Assembly (NCBI GenBank): GCA_013203245.1 | Contig: JABMOR010000078.1 | Span: 1-7,993 of the forward strand | Length of the DNA stretch: 7,993 nucleotides | Reading direction: 5' to 3' | DNA from: Candidatus Nitrosopumilus sp. | GTDB lineage: Archaea; Thermoproteota; Nitrososphaeria; Nitrososphaerales; Nitrosopumilaceae | Shown here: positions 1 through 5,428 of the stretch, piece after piece | How positions within the stretch are numbered: position 1 is the first letter of the stretch | Layout of the letters: the number at the start of each line of letters is the position of its first letter | Notes under the pieces: model-generated | What the model was told of the DNA's origin: nothing | What the model saw: only the letters and a program-made list of their open reading frames with translations | The model's database searches: none | Made by a program: the position numbers and the translations under genes

Positions 1-76
1 AACAACACTTGCACTCTTTTTCACGACATTCTGCTTCACTATGATGTCCACAAATTCCACATTCGCAACTAGACAT
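1..76 (-). CDS. Cys-rich zinc-binding mini-protein (3' end beyond window)
   Basis: The frame opens with ATG at 76 and runs off the left edge after 25 codons, so the C-terminus is missing. The visible part starts MSSCECGICGHHSEAECREK and continues with a CKCC cluster: seven Cys and two adjacent His in 25 residues, arranged as CxCxxCxHH and then C...CxCC. That spacing suggests one or two bound zinc ions (or another soft metal); the function is unknown. No Shine-Dalgarno site is present, but a TATA-like box lies 25-26 bases upstream of the ATG, which supports both the start and leaderless transcription. Very small Cys-rich proteins of this type are common lineage-specific genes in thaumarchaea (general knowledge, not searched). 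Confidence 0.7.
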   Translation of the reverse strand, partial: MSSCECGICGHHSEAECREKECKCC

Positions 77-98
77 GGTTTTGATTATTCGATATAGA

Positions 99-104
99 AT
101 ATAA
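99..104 (-). promoter_or_regulatory. TATA-like box of the Cys-rich mini-protein gene
   Basis: The minus strand reads TTATAT here within an A/T-rich context. Its centre is about 25.5 bases upstream of the ATG at 76, the usual archaeal TATA-to-transcription-start distance, so the transcript would begin at or next to the start codon. Confidence 0.5.
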
Positions 105-126
105 TTTATTCATCGATTTTTTATGA

Positions 127-141
127 GTTTTAGGTTAAAAC
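127..141. repeat. Perfect short inverted repeat between two minus-strand genes
   Basis: GTTTTA GGT TAAAAC is a perfect 6-base stem with a 3-base loop. It lies four bases past the stop of the 103-aa gene and about 23 bases upstream of the TATA-like box of the next gene. It could be a weak hairpin at the end of one transcript or a regulator site for the next. With only A/T-rich stems it could also be chance. Confidence 0.3.
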
Positions 142-145
142 GAGA

Positions 146-457
146 TTATTTTTTAGATTTTGTCTTTTTTGCAGGTTTATCTTCTAATTCTTTTTTAATT
201 TCATCTGCTTTATGGTCTACTGCTTTAATGATTTCTTGAATAATTCCATCCAAATCACTATCTTCAGCTTCTGGTTCTGTGGTACTTGCGATTTCTGTAA
301 TTGTATTTGATATCTCAGAACTCACATCTTCAAAGCTTTCAGGATCTTCATATGCTGCATTGTAGAGGTCTTTTAGATTATTCACATGACCGATTACTGC
401 ATCAGTTAGTGTTATTTTATAATCGGTTCCATTTACTTTGAATTCTTTTGAACTCAT
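146..457 (-). CDS. Hypothetical acidic protein with Lys-rich tail (103 aa)
   Basis: I do not recognise this family. Residues 1-30 look like a small folded segment (KVNGTDYKITLTDAVIGHV). Residues 35-70 are strongly acidic and rich in Ser/Thr, probably flexible. Residues 70-92 form a predicted amphipathic helix. The last ten residues are almost all Lys (KPAKKTKSKK), a tail that could contact nucleic acid or an acidic partner. There is no signal peptide, membrane segment or Cys. The ATG at 457 is supported by a TATA-like box 26-27 bases upstream. It has its own promoter and lies 66 bases downstream of the 154-aa gene, so it is probably a single-gene transcript. A cytoplasmic location is inferred. 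Confidence 0.72.
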   Translation of the reverse strand: MSSKEFKVNGTDYKITLTDAVIGHVNNLKDLYNAAYEDPESFEDVSSEISNTITEIASTTEPEAEDSDLDGIIQEIIKAVDHKADEIKKELEDKPAKKTKSKK

Positions 458-480
458 ATTGTGTTTTCAATATCTTTTGT

Positions 481-486
481 TTATAA
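481..486 (-). promoter_or_regulatory. TATA-like box of the 103-aa gene
   Basis: TTATAA, flanked as GTTATAAAC on the minus strand, is centred 26.5 bases upstream of the ATG at 457. This is the best-looking archaeal TATA box in the window and implies a leaderless mRNA. Confidence 0.6.
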
Positions 487-523
487 CGTTTTCAGCTAAA
501 TTGTTCACATACTGGATTGATGA

Positions 524-988
524 TCAAAACAATATGTAATCTAATGCTGAAGCATCACTGATTAATCTAGTATGTTTTGAACCTACCACGTAACCGTTCT
601 TGATATCTTCTACTGGAATCCATCTATTTGTAGAAGAATAATGTCTTTTTTCAGCCAGTTCTCTTTCAATAGATTCAATATCAAATTCTCCTTCTTCGAC
701 CTGTTGAGTTGTAAGATGTTTGATAGTTACCATAATCTTTGTAACTTTTACACGATCACCAAATTTCCATTTGAGTACGGGGTTTTCATCTGAGACTTCC
801 AATACTTTGATCTTCATCTGTTTTTTTCCAAACGCATCACTGCTGATGAGCATTCTTTCATCTGTAAATTCCTCAAAACTTGTTCTTGAATTTACTTTAG
901 CATCTGAGACAGTTTCAAGTAAAGATTCACTATTATTTTCAGACGACTCTGTATTGGTATTTTCTTCAGACATATCTATACTAGACAT
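524..988 (-). CDS. Hypothetical protein with acidic disordered N-terminus (154 aa)
   Basis: I do not recognise the family. Residues 1-30 are rich in Ser, Asn and Glu and probably disordered. Residues 36-110 look like a compact beta-rich domain with alternating hydrophobics (KKQMKIKVLEVS, VLKWKFGDRVKVTKIMVTIK). Residues 110-154 are mixed and end in a hydrophobic ALDYILF tail. There are no Cys and no membrane segments. The gene starts 26 bases after the stop of the Hjc-like nuclease gene and may be co-transcribed with it. Two starts are possible. ATG 988 has an AAGGA four bases upstream; ATG 973 (149 aa, MSEENT...) sits 25.5 bases from a TTTTAA box. The longer form is given here. The beta-rich middle could be a nucleic-acid-binding fold, but this is only a guess. 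Confidence 0.7.
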   Translation of the reverse strand: MSSIDMSEENTNTESSENNSESLLETVSDAKVNSRTSFEEFTDERMLISSDAFGKKQMKIKVLEVSDENPVLKWKFGDRVKVTKIMVTIKHLTTQQVEEGEFDIESIERELAEKRHYSSTNRWIPVEDIKNGYVVGSKHTRLISDASALDYILF

Positions 989-995
989 CTTATCC

Positions 996-1001
996 TTAAA
1001 A
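996..1001 (-). promoter_or_regulatory. Possible TATA-like box for a shorter start at 973
   Basis: The minus strand reads TTTTAA, centred 25.5 bases upstream of the in-frame ATG at 973 but only about 10 bases from the ATG at 988. If it is used, the 154-aa protein starts five residues later and has a promoter separate from the nuclease gene. It directly precedes, and shares bases with, the AAGGA that could be a ribosome site for ATG 988, so the two readings exclude each other. Confidence 0.3.
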
Positions 1002-1014
1002 ACGATTTGAAGAA

Positions 1015-1596
1015 TTAATTCAATTTAACACTAGTTCTCTGTTTAGTTTTAAATGGCATTTTACATTCTTTGAGAAAAAGTTCTTTTCTAGAACCATCTA
1101 TTTTTGCAAAAAATTTGCCTTCATATGTGCATACACAGTCAGTAATTTCAAGTGATTCATCCCAAATCTTAAAGTATTCTCGCAATTCTCGACTTTCATA
1201 AATTCCAATTCCTAGTCGTTTTTTTGATAAAAATTTGAAAGCCAATAAGACATTCTTTTTTTTGTAAATATCAAATGTTGTAATCCAAGATAAACAGCGT
1301 TCAATCTGATCAGCTGGAACTGGAAGTGATGTACTAGTTCCAGATTTTGCCTCAATGGTAAAGATGATACTATTATCATTATTTACTGCCAATACATCAG
1401 GCAATGCAATACTTGGGGAGCCAAGTCGGAATGCCTTCCAGTTATTGGTGCCATTAAATCGTTTTACAATAGTGTCTTCCCATTGGTACCCTCTCTGTCT
1501 GCGTGTTCTTGCAGCTCTTTGATTATTTGTTATTGATTTTTCATCCTCTTTTTGCTTTGTAACAGTTAATGAGGGATATTTTGGTCTCACTGGCAT
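1015..1596 (-). CDS. hjc: Hjc-like archaeal Holliday junction resolvase (PD-(D/E)XK nuclease)
   Basis: This is a nuclease of the archaeal Hjc family, which cuts four-way DNA junctions during recombination and fork repair with Mg2+. The active-site set is visible in order: RGYQWE with Glu40, FRLGS with Arg57 and Ser60, PDVL with Asp67, and IEAKS with Glu82 and Lys84. After it come the helix DQIERCLSW and the strand VLLAFKF, as in Pyrococcus Hjc. At 193 aa it is longer than the usual 120-140 aa: there is a basic extension of about 35 residues (RAARTRRQRG) before the core and a tail of about 45 residues ending in a Lys-rich segment. Only one ATG is available. Upstream, TTTACTATA and TGTATAA on the minus strand are weak TATA candidates at less typical distances. 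A related PD-(D/E)XK nuclease with another target is possible. Confidence 0.85.
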   Translation of the reverse strand: MPVRPKYPSLTVTKQKEDEKSITNNQRAARTRRQRGYQWEDTIVKRFNGTNNWKAFRLGSPSIALPDVLAVNNDNSIIFTIEAKSGTSTSLPVPADQIERCLSWITTFDIYKKKNVLLAFKFLSKKRLGIGIYESRELREYFKIWDESLEITDCVCTYEGKFFAKIDGSRKELFLKECKMPFKTKQRTSVKLN

Positions 1597-1673
1597 ACTA
1601 TTCGTCTATTAGATATAGTAAAGTAGGTAATTATACAATAACTCAAAAAAATATCATGTGCAAGTCATAATCA

Positions 1674-1679
1674 TTTTAA
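1674..1679 (+). promoter_or_regulatory. Possible TATA-like box of the 71-aa gene
   Basis: TTTTAA is centred 27.5 bases upstream of the ATG at 1704, giving a nearly leaderless transcript. A second A/T box, TTTTAAAA at 1682-1689, is too close to the ATG for standard spacing. The site sits in the 107-base spacer between divergent genes. Confidence 0.4.
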
Positions 1680-1703
1680 CCTTTTAAAACATAATTTGTG
1701 TAA

Positions 1704-1919
1704 ATGTCCGAATCTGAGATAATAATAGAAAAACTCCTAGAACAAAGGAATTTCCATCTAAACACATTGAAGAATTTAGATTTTGAACTAGTGATGGAAC
1801 CTTCTGAAAATGATATTAAAAATATAGAAAAATTACAAAGAATCACAGTTGATCAGATAAAAAAAATAGAACAAGAAATTGCTTTTTTAACATCTAAAAA
1901 TTCTAAAAAAATACCATGA
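1704..1919 (+). CDS. Small coiled-coil protein (71 aa)
   Basis: The family is not recognised. Nearly the whole 71 residues are predicted helical with heptad-like hydrophobic spacing in two blocks: residues 5-30 (IIIEKLLEQRNFHLNTLKNL) and residues 36-63 (NDIKNIEKLQRITVDQIKKI and beyond). An acidic Glu-Pro-Ser turn separates them, so an antiparallel helical hairpin is likely. The last residues are Lys-rich. No Cys and no signal peptide. The gene diverges from the Hjc-like gene and precedes the methyltransferase by 30 bases on the same strand, so co-transcription is possible, although the methyltransferase also has a TATA-like box of its own. The role is unknown; a small dimerisation or adaptor protein is one possibility. 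Confidence 0.62.
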   Translation: MSESEIIIEKLLEQRNFHLNTLKNLDFELVMEPSENDIKNIEKLQRITVDQIKKIEQEIAFLTSKNSKKIP

Positions 1920-1920
1920 G

Positions 1921-1926
1921 TTTATC
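1921..1926 (+). promoter_or_regulatory. Possible TATA-like box of the methyltransferase gene
   Basis: TTTATC, in the context GAGTTTATCAAACC, is centred 26.5 bases upstream of the ATG at 1950. It starts two bases past the stop of the 71-aa gene. It would give the methyltransferase a leaderless transcript of its own. Confidence 0.38.
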
Positions 1927-1949
1927 AAACCCAATTATTGTAAAAAATT

Positions 1950-2777
1950 ATGCTTGGTGAACTTGTAAAGAATTTAGTTCAGGTAAAGCAGAGTTTTGCC
2001 CAAAATTATTCCGGTAATGCGCACATTCAAGAGGTAATCCCATCAACAGTTTCAGAAAAATTCCAATTGCCATCACAACATTTACAACAACTACATGAAT
2101 TTGCTCTCAAAAATCCAATCTATTTCAATCATTATGAAGAAGATGTTGAAGGAACGTTATGTACTGTCTATGAAGGGGACATTAACCAATATTGGTTAAA
2201 CAGCATTAAACACGGTTCAAGTTGTCAGCCATTTTATCCCACATGGATAATGTCTGCATATATCATGACTAGTATTGCCAAAGAATTAGGATATGCTGAA
2301 TTGGTAGATATTGGTTCAGGTGATGGACGAATAGCTTTCTGTGGAACTATTTTAGGACAAACATCGCATAGTATTGAAATTGATGATGTGTTAGTAGGAT
2401 TACAAGATACAATTTGCAAATCTACAAATCAAAATTTTAATCCAAAATGTGGGGATGCATTAGAATTTAATTACTCTCAACTGGAATTAAACAAGCCAGT
2501 TTTTTTCATAGGGGGTCTCCCTCAAATGGGTGGAGATATTTTGGCAACAAGTATCATAGAAAAAATTAATTCTATTTCAAATCTTAAAAAAAATACTTGT
2601 ATTGTATTTGCAGGCACACATACAAAGCGACAACTATCTGGAAATTTGGAAAACGGTGGATGGAGTGCCTTGATTGAAAAACACAACCTAAAAGTAATTG
2701 ATACTGTATCACTACCTACAATTTGGACATTTGATCAAACTGTGGACACTCCATACATCTATACGGAATTTAAATAA
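1950..2777 (+). CDS. Class I SAM-dependent methyltransferase (275 aa)
   Basis: The Rossmann-type SAM-binding core is clear. Motif I is VDIGSGDGR at residues 119-127. The acidic residue that ends strand 2 and contacts the SAM ribose is Glu143 in HSIEIDD, and GDALEF at 168-173 supplies the Asp that contacts the adenine. Motif IV, which is NPPY or DPPY in nucleic-acid and glutamine methyltransferases, reads FFIGGLPQMGG here (185-195), so base methylation is not supported. Residues 1-110 form a family-specific front part with the aromatic-rich segment YWLNSIKHGSSCQPFYPTW, perhaps a substrate lid. The substrate is unknown; protein or small-molecule methylation is an inference. The protein is soluble, with no membrane segment. 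The last 8 bases overlap, tail to tail, the DUF35 gene on the other strand. Confidence 0.85.
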   Translation: MLGELVKNLVQVKQSFAQNYSGNAHIQEVIPSTVSEKFQLPSQHLQQLHEFALKNPIYFNHYEEDVEGTLCTVYEGDINQYWLNSIKHGSSCQPFYPTWIMSAYIMTSIAKELGYAELVDIGSGDGRIAFCGTILGQTSHSIEIDDVLVGLQDTICKSTNQNFNPKCGDALEFNYSQLELNKPVFFIGGLPQMGGDILATSIIEKINSISNLKKNTCIVFAGTHTKRQLSGNLENGGWSALIEKHNLKVIDTVSLPTIWTFDQTVDTPYIYTEFK

Positions 2778-3078
2778 CAACAAAAAAATAATTTCCGTCA
2801 GAAATTCCACATTTAGATATTTTTACTGATTGTCCTATGTTTGGAGTTTTTGAAATAGTTGCAATGATCCTGAAAGTTTTTTCAAATTCTACTATACAAA
2901 AATACTGTTCATTTTTACTTGAAAATTCAATGATTTTAGCCTCAAAATCACCTTCTTTTAGAGAAACAATCCCAAAACAATGATTACAAAATTCTGCTGG
3001 AGGCCATACAATTTTTTTACATTCATTGCATTCAGGGATACAAAAAATTCCCTCCTTTAATTTAGTTTCAAAACTCAT
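2770..3078 (-). CDS. DUF35 zinc-ribbon/OB-fold acyl-CoA-binding partner of thiolase (102 aa)
   Basis: This small protein has the two-part layout of the DUF35 family. An N-terminal helix (residues 1-11) leads into a rubredoxin-like zinc ribbon with Cys17, Cys20, Cys31 and Cys34 (CNEC...CNHC). An OB-fold follows, residues 42-102 (AKIIEFSS, CIVEFEKTFRIIATIS, GQSVKIS). In known archaeal complexes DUF35 proteins bridge thiolase and HMG-CoA synthase and bind acyl-CoA; in bacterial steroid degradation they partner thiolase-like aldolases. Here the start overlaps the thiolase stop as ATGA, strongly implying translational coupling and a physical partnership with that enzyme. The WPPAEFCNHC segment is typical. 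At 102 aa it is slightly shorter than the usual 120-140 aa. No HMG-CoA synthase gene adjoins it in this window. Confidence 0.9.
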   Translation of the reverse strand: MSFETKLKEGIFCIPECNECKKIVWPPAEFCNHCFGIVSLKEGDFEAKIIEFSSKNEQYFCIVEFEKTFRIIATISKTPNIGQSVKISKCGISDGNYFFVVI

Positions 3079-4184
3079 TTCTCTAAAACTAACACCGTGG
3101 ATGACGTTGCAGCTGCAGACATGTTGTGAATCAACCCTACATTGGCATCATCTACTTGTCTTTTATTTGCATTTGATTGAAGTTGCTGTGTAATTTCTAT
3201 AGTTTGAGCTATTCCTGTTGCGCCTAGTGGATGTCCACATCCAATTAATCCCCCTCTAGGGTTTATCTTAAAATTATTAGTTAAATGCAATTCTTTTATT
3301 ATATCCATACCGTGACCTTCGTTTATGAAACCAAGGGATTCTAATGCCATTGGTTCACACACAGAAAACGCATCATGAATTTCTGCAACATTTACATTTT
3401 CAATATTTTTCTTTGACATTTTTAATGCCGTTTCACAAGCTTGTTTTGTTGATTCCATTGAACTAAACGAAGTATTTTTAGTAAATCCTGCTGAAGTTGT
3501 TTTTTGCCCTATACCTGTTATCCAGACTGGGTTTTCTGAAAGTTCTTTTACTTTTTCTTCAGAACCTAAAATTATTGACGAACTTCCAGTACAAGATCTC
3601 GAACAATCTAATAGTCTTAGATCTTCAGTTATTTTTTTTGAATTCATCACATCTTCAATAGTGTATGTTTTGTTAGATAATGCATTTGGATTTTCTTTGG
3701 CTTGTTTATGATTTTTTACAGAAACTAGTGCTAGTTGTTCATCAGAAATATTAAATTCACGTTTATAGGATTTTGCAAAAAGTGAAGCCCAAAAGATTGG
3801 ATGTTTGTATTCCCCACGAGAATTATCCCAATCCAATACACTTCCAGGACTATCATATCTTTCAGCCCCTGTCACTAGTACCAAATCTGCCAGACCGGAT
3901 GCAATGTAAGAATATGCTGAAACTATAGAATTTGTGCCTGAATTACATAGATTTTCTATAGAATGCGCTATTTTTGGCTGAATGCCTGCCATTTCAGATA
4001 GGATTGGGGATAGATATTTTGAATTGTTGTTTGTCGAGACCAAAACTGCATCAATATCGTCTCGATTAATTTTCTGATTGTTTTTGAATAGTTCTTTTGC
4101 AGAATCTAATAAAATAGATTCAATTTTTTTATCGTCTTTTGTAAAAGGAGTAATACCATATCCTATAATTCCAATTTTAGCCAT
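3075..4184 (-). CDS. SCP-x/acetyl-CoA acetyltransferase-type thiolase (369 aa)
   Basis: A thiolase-fold enzyme of the archaeal, SCP-x-like group, which condenses or cleaves acyl-CoA thioesters. From the ATG at 4184 the catalytic signatures are the nucleophile Cys80 in ENLCNSGTNS, His270 in AEIHDAFSVCEP, and His318 in GGLIGCGHPLGATG. All key residues expected for thiolase chemistry seem present, unlike the aldolase-type relatives that lose them. The final glycine loop, usually HNxGGxG in this group, reads HNMSAAATSS, which is unusual. The frame extends to ATG 4220, but MAKIGIIGYGITPF is the typical family start, and GGATGA lies five bases before ATG 4184; ATG 4193 is also possible. It sits between the LLM oxidoreductase (1-base gap) and the DUF35 gene (ATGA overlap), so the three are one operon. 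The exact substrate is unknown. Confidence 0.92.
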   Translation of the reverse strand: MAKIGIIGYGITPFTKDDKKIESILLDSAKELFKNNQKINRDDIDAVLVSTNNNSKYLSPILSEMAGIQPKIAHSIENLCNSGTNSIVSAYSYIASGLADLVLVTGAERYDSPGSVLDWDNSRGEYKHPIFWASLFAKSYKREFNISDEQLALVSVKNHKQAKENPNALSNKTYTIEDVMNSKKITEDLRLLDCSRSCTGSSSIILGSEEKVKELSENPVWITGIGQKTTSAGFTKNTSFSSMESTKQACETALKMSKKNIENVNVAEIHDAFSVCEPMALESLGFINEGHGMDIIKELHLTNNFKINPRGGLIGCGHPLGATGIAQTIEITQQLQSNANKRQVDDANVGLIHNMSAAATSSTVLVLEK

Positions 4185-4185
4185 A

Positions 4186-5151
4186 TCATTCATCCAAAAA
4201 TGTTTTCTTGAATAATTCAAAGGAGTTCATTGTATCTCCAATTGGATTAAATTGTAAAATTGGTTGATCAATTCCAATATTTATGAAATTCTTTAATTGT
4301 GTTTTACATTCATCTGGAGTACCAGATATTGCAAGGGATTGCAACATTGCATCTGTAACTAATTCGTGATTTGATTTAAATCCTGTTTTTTTAAATTCAT
4401 CATAAATTTCATCAGTTTCTTTTTTAAATTCATTATTTGATAAAAATTTACGATAAATATCTCCGATGGAGACATAAAATGCAATTGTTTTTTTTGCACG
4501 TAAATTTGCTTCTTCAGAATTTTCAGAAACACATGTAATTAACTGACATGTGACATCTATCTTTTTCTTTGATTGCATTTTTGATATAGTTTGTTTCATT
4601 TCATTTAATGGTCTCAGATAAAATATTACACCATCACCTATTTCCCATGCAAGATCAACCATTTTTTTATTAATTGCTGCAAGATAAATAGGAATTTTTA
4701 TTCTAGTGGGTTTAATCAATAATGTGAAATTATGTAGTTTGAATATTTCCCCATTATAATTTACTTGCTTTCCAGATAATACAAGTTGGATTATCTCCAC
4801 ATATTCTTTCATTCTTTGCAAAGGTTTTTCAAATTTGTTACCATGAAATGATTCAACAATTGGCAAACTACTAGTTCCAAGCCCCAAAACCAATCTACCG
4901 TTTGACAATGTATCTACAGTAGCTGCACCCATTGCAATGGTTGAAGGACTTCTGGAATAGATGTTAACTATCGAAGAACCTATTTTCTGATTTTTTGTTT
5001 TGGAGGATATTGCTCCCAACATTGAAAAATTCTCCATTCCCCAGGTCTCAGGTACCCATATTGTGTCAGTATTGGTGTTTGAAATGATTTCTGAGCACTG
5101 TAACACCTCGTCTATTGACAATAACGACCCCAAACTACAGGCTATACGCAT
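4186..5151 (-). CDS. LLM-class (luciferase-like), probably F420-dependent oxidoreductase (321 aa)
   Basis: A TIM-barrel enzyme of the luciferase-like superfamily, close in layout to the F420-dependent Mer and glucose-6-phosphate dehydrogenase group. Visible hallmarks are TIWVPETWG (residues 30-38), the SxIVNIYSRSPSTIAMGAAT strand-helix (60-78), SNGRLVLGLGTSS (83-95), the RMKEYVEIIQLVLSGKQVNYNG segment (113-134), IPIYLAAINKKMVDLAWEIGDGV (153-175) and the C-terminal SGTPDECKTQL (276-286). The length of 321 aa is normal for the family. Use of F420 is inferred from the archaeal setting; a flavin is the alternative. It is the first gene of a three-gene unit with the thiolase and DUF35 protein, which suggests an acyl-CoA or lipid-related substrate rather than the C1 carrier used by true Mer. 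The upstream TATA-like sequence (AATATC, about 25 bases before the ATG) is weak. Confidence 0.9.
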   Translation of the reverse strand: MRIACSLGSLLSIDEVLQCSEIISNTNTDTIWVPETWGMENFSMLGAISSKTKNQKIGSSIVNIYSRSPSTIAMGAATVDTLSNGRLVLGLGTSSLPIVESFHGNKFEKPLQRMKEYVEIIQLVLSGKQVNYNGEIFKLHNFTLLIKPTRIKIPIYLAAINKKMVDLAWEIGDGVIFYLRPLNEMKQTISKMQSKKKIDVTCQLITCVSENSEEANLRAKKTIAFYVSIGDIYRKFLSNNEFKKETDEIYDEFKKTGFKSNHELVTDAMLQSLAISGTPDECKTQLKNFINIGIDQPILQFNPIGDTMNSFELFKKTFLDE

Positions 5152-5210
5152 GAAAATAGTCTGTCTTTTGGATATTCTAGTGTATCTGTTTTAGCAATAG
5201 GTGAATTTTC

Positions 5211-5399
5211 ATTGAGGCTGAGTATTATCAGAATAGATCAAAAGTAGAATTATTGAGCCAACAAGTATTTTCAGAAAAAACTGATAAAAAATCACCCTTT
5301 TGGGACACAGCAACAAAATATGCCTCCATTGGTAAGGACGAACACTTTGTGGAAGAAATAGCATATGTTATGGTCACTTTACACCGAACTGGTGCATAA
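5211..5399 (+). CDS. Coding-looking small frame without a standard start (about 62 aa), possibly degraded
   Basis: A plus-strand frame is open from 5205 to the TAA at 5397-5399 and reads like real protein. It begins IEAEYYQNRSKVEL (from ATT 5211), passes through SPFWDTATKYASIGKDE and ends EEIAYVMVTLHRTGA. Composition is balanced, with an amphipathic helix at each end and a Trp/aromatic middle, which is unlike random AT-rich spacer. There is no usable ATG. The candidate starts are ATT 5211, which gives 62 aa and would be an intact start if ATT replaced an ancestral ATG, or TTG 5253, which gives 48 aa and has TATTATC about 27 bases upstream. Either a small gene with an unusual start or the remnant of a gene that lost its 5' end. 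The family is not recognised. A T-rich run follows the stop. Confidence 0.42.
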   Translation: MEAEYYQNRSKVELLSQQVFSEKTDKKSPFWDTATKYASIGKDEHFVEEIAYVMVTLHRTGA

Positions 5400-5428
5400 A
5401 ATTCTAAATTTTATTTTATTATTTTCTC
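5400..5428 (+). terminator. T-rich tract after the small plus-strand frame
   Basis: The plus strand directly after the TAA at 5397-5399 carries repeated T4 runs (ATTTTATTTTATTATTTTC), the kind of uridine-rich stretch at which archaeal RNA polymerase stops. It overlaps the 3' end of the convergent nucleotidyltransferase gene, whose Lys/Ile codons alone could explain the T runs, so this is weak evidence. Confidence 0.25.

Noticed and set aside
1..988. Three minus-strand proteins all beginning Met-Ser-Ser
   Set aside because: Their codons and following sequences differ; a Ser preference after Met is common and does not show duplication.
720..1010. Open plus-strand frame of 96 codons opposite the 154-aa gene
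   Set aside because: It is the reverse shadow of the Ser/Glu-rich minus-strand gene, rich in Ser, Phe and Ile as expected for the complement, with no promoter or family feature.
1597..1703. Divergent spacer checked for tRNA, hairpin RNA or repeats
   Set aside because: Only A/T-rich promoter-like sequence seen; no cloverleaf, no repeat, no GC-rich structured segment.
1916..1960. ATGA overlap at the end of the 71-aa gene opening a 14-codon frame
   Set aside because: It ends at once inside the methyltransferase start and has no protein character; the methyltransferase uses ATG 1950 in another frame.
2234..2419. Open minus-strand frame inside the methyltransferase
   Set aside because: It lies opposite the motif I region of a clear SAM methyltransferase; a shadow frame.
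5000..5194. Open plus-strand frame over the start of the LLM oxidoreductase
   Set aside because: Mostly complementary to conserved residues of the oxidoreductase, and in a different frame from the coding-like stretch that follows at 5205-5399, so not its missing 5' end.
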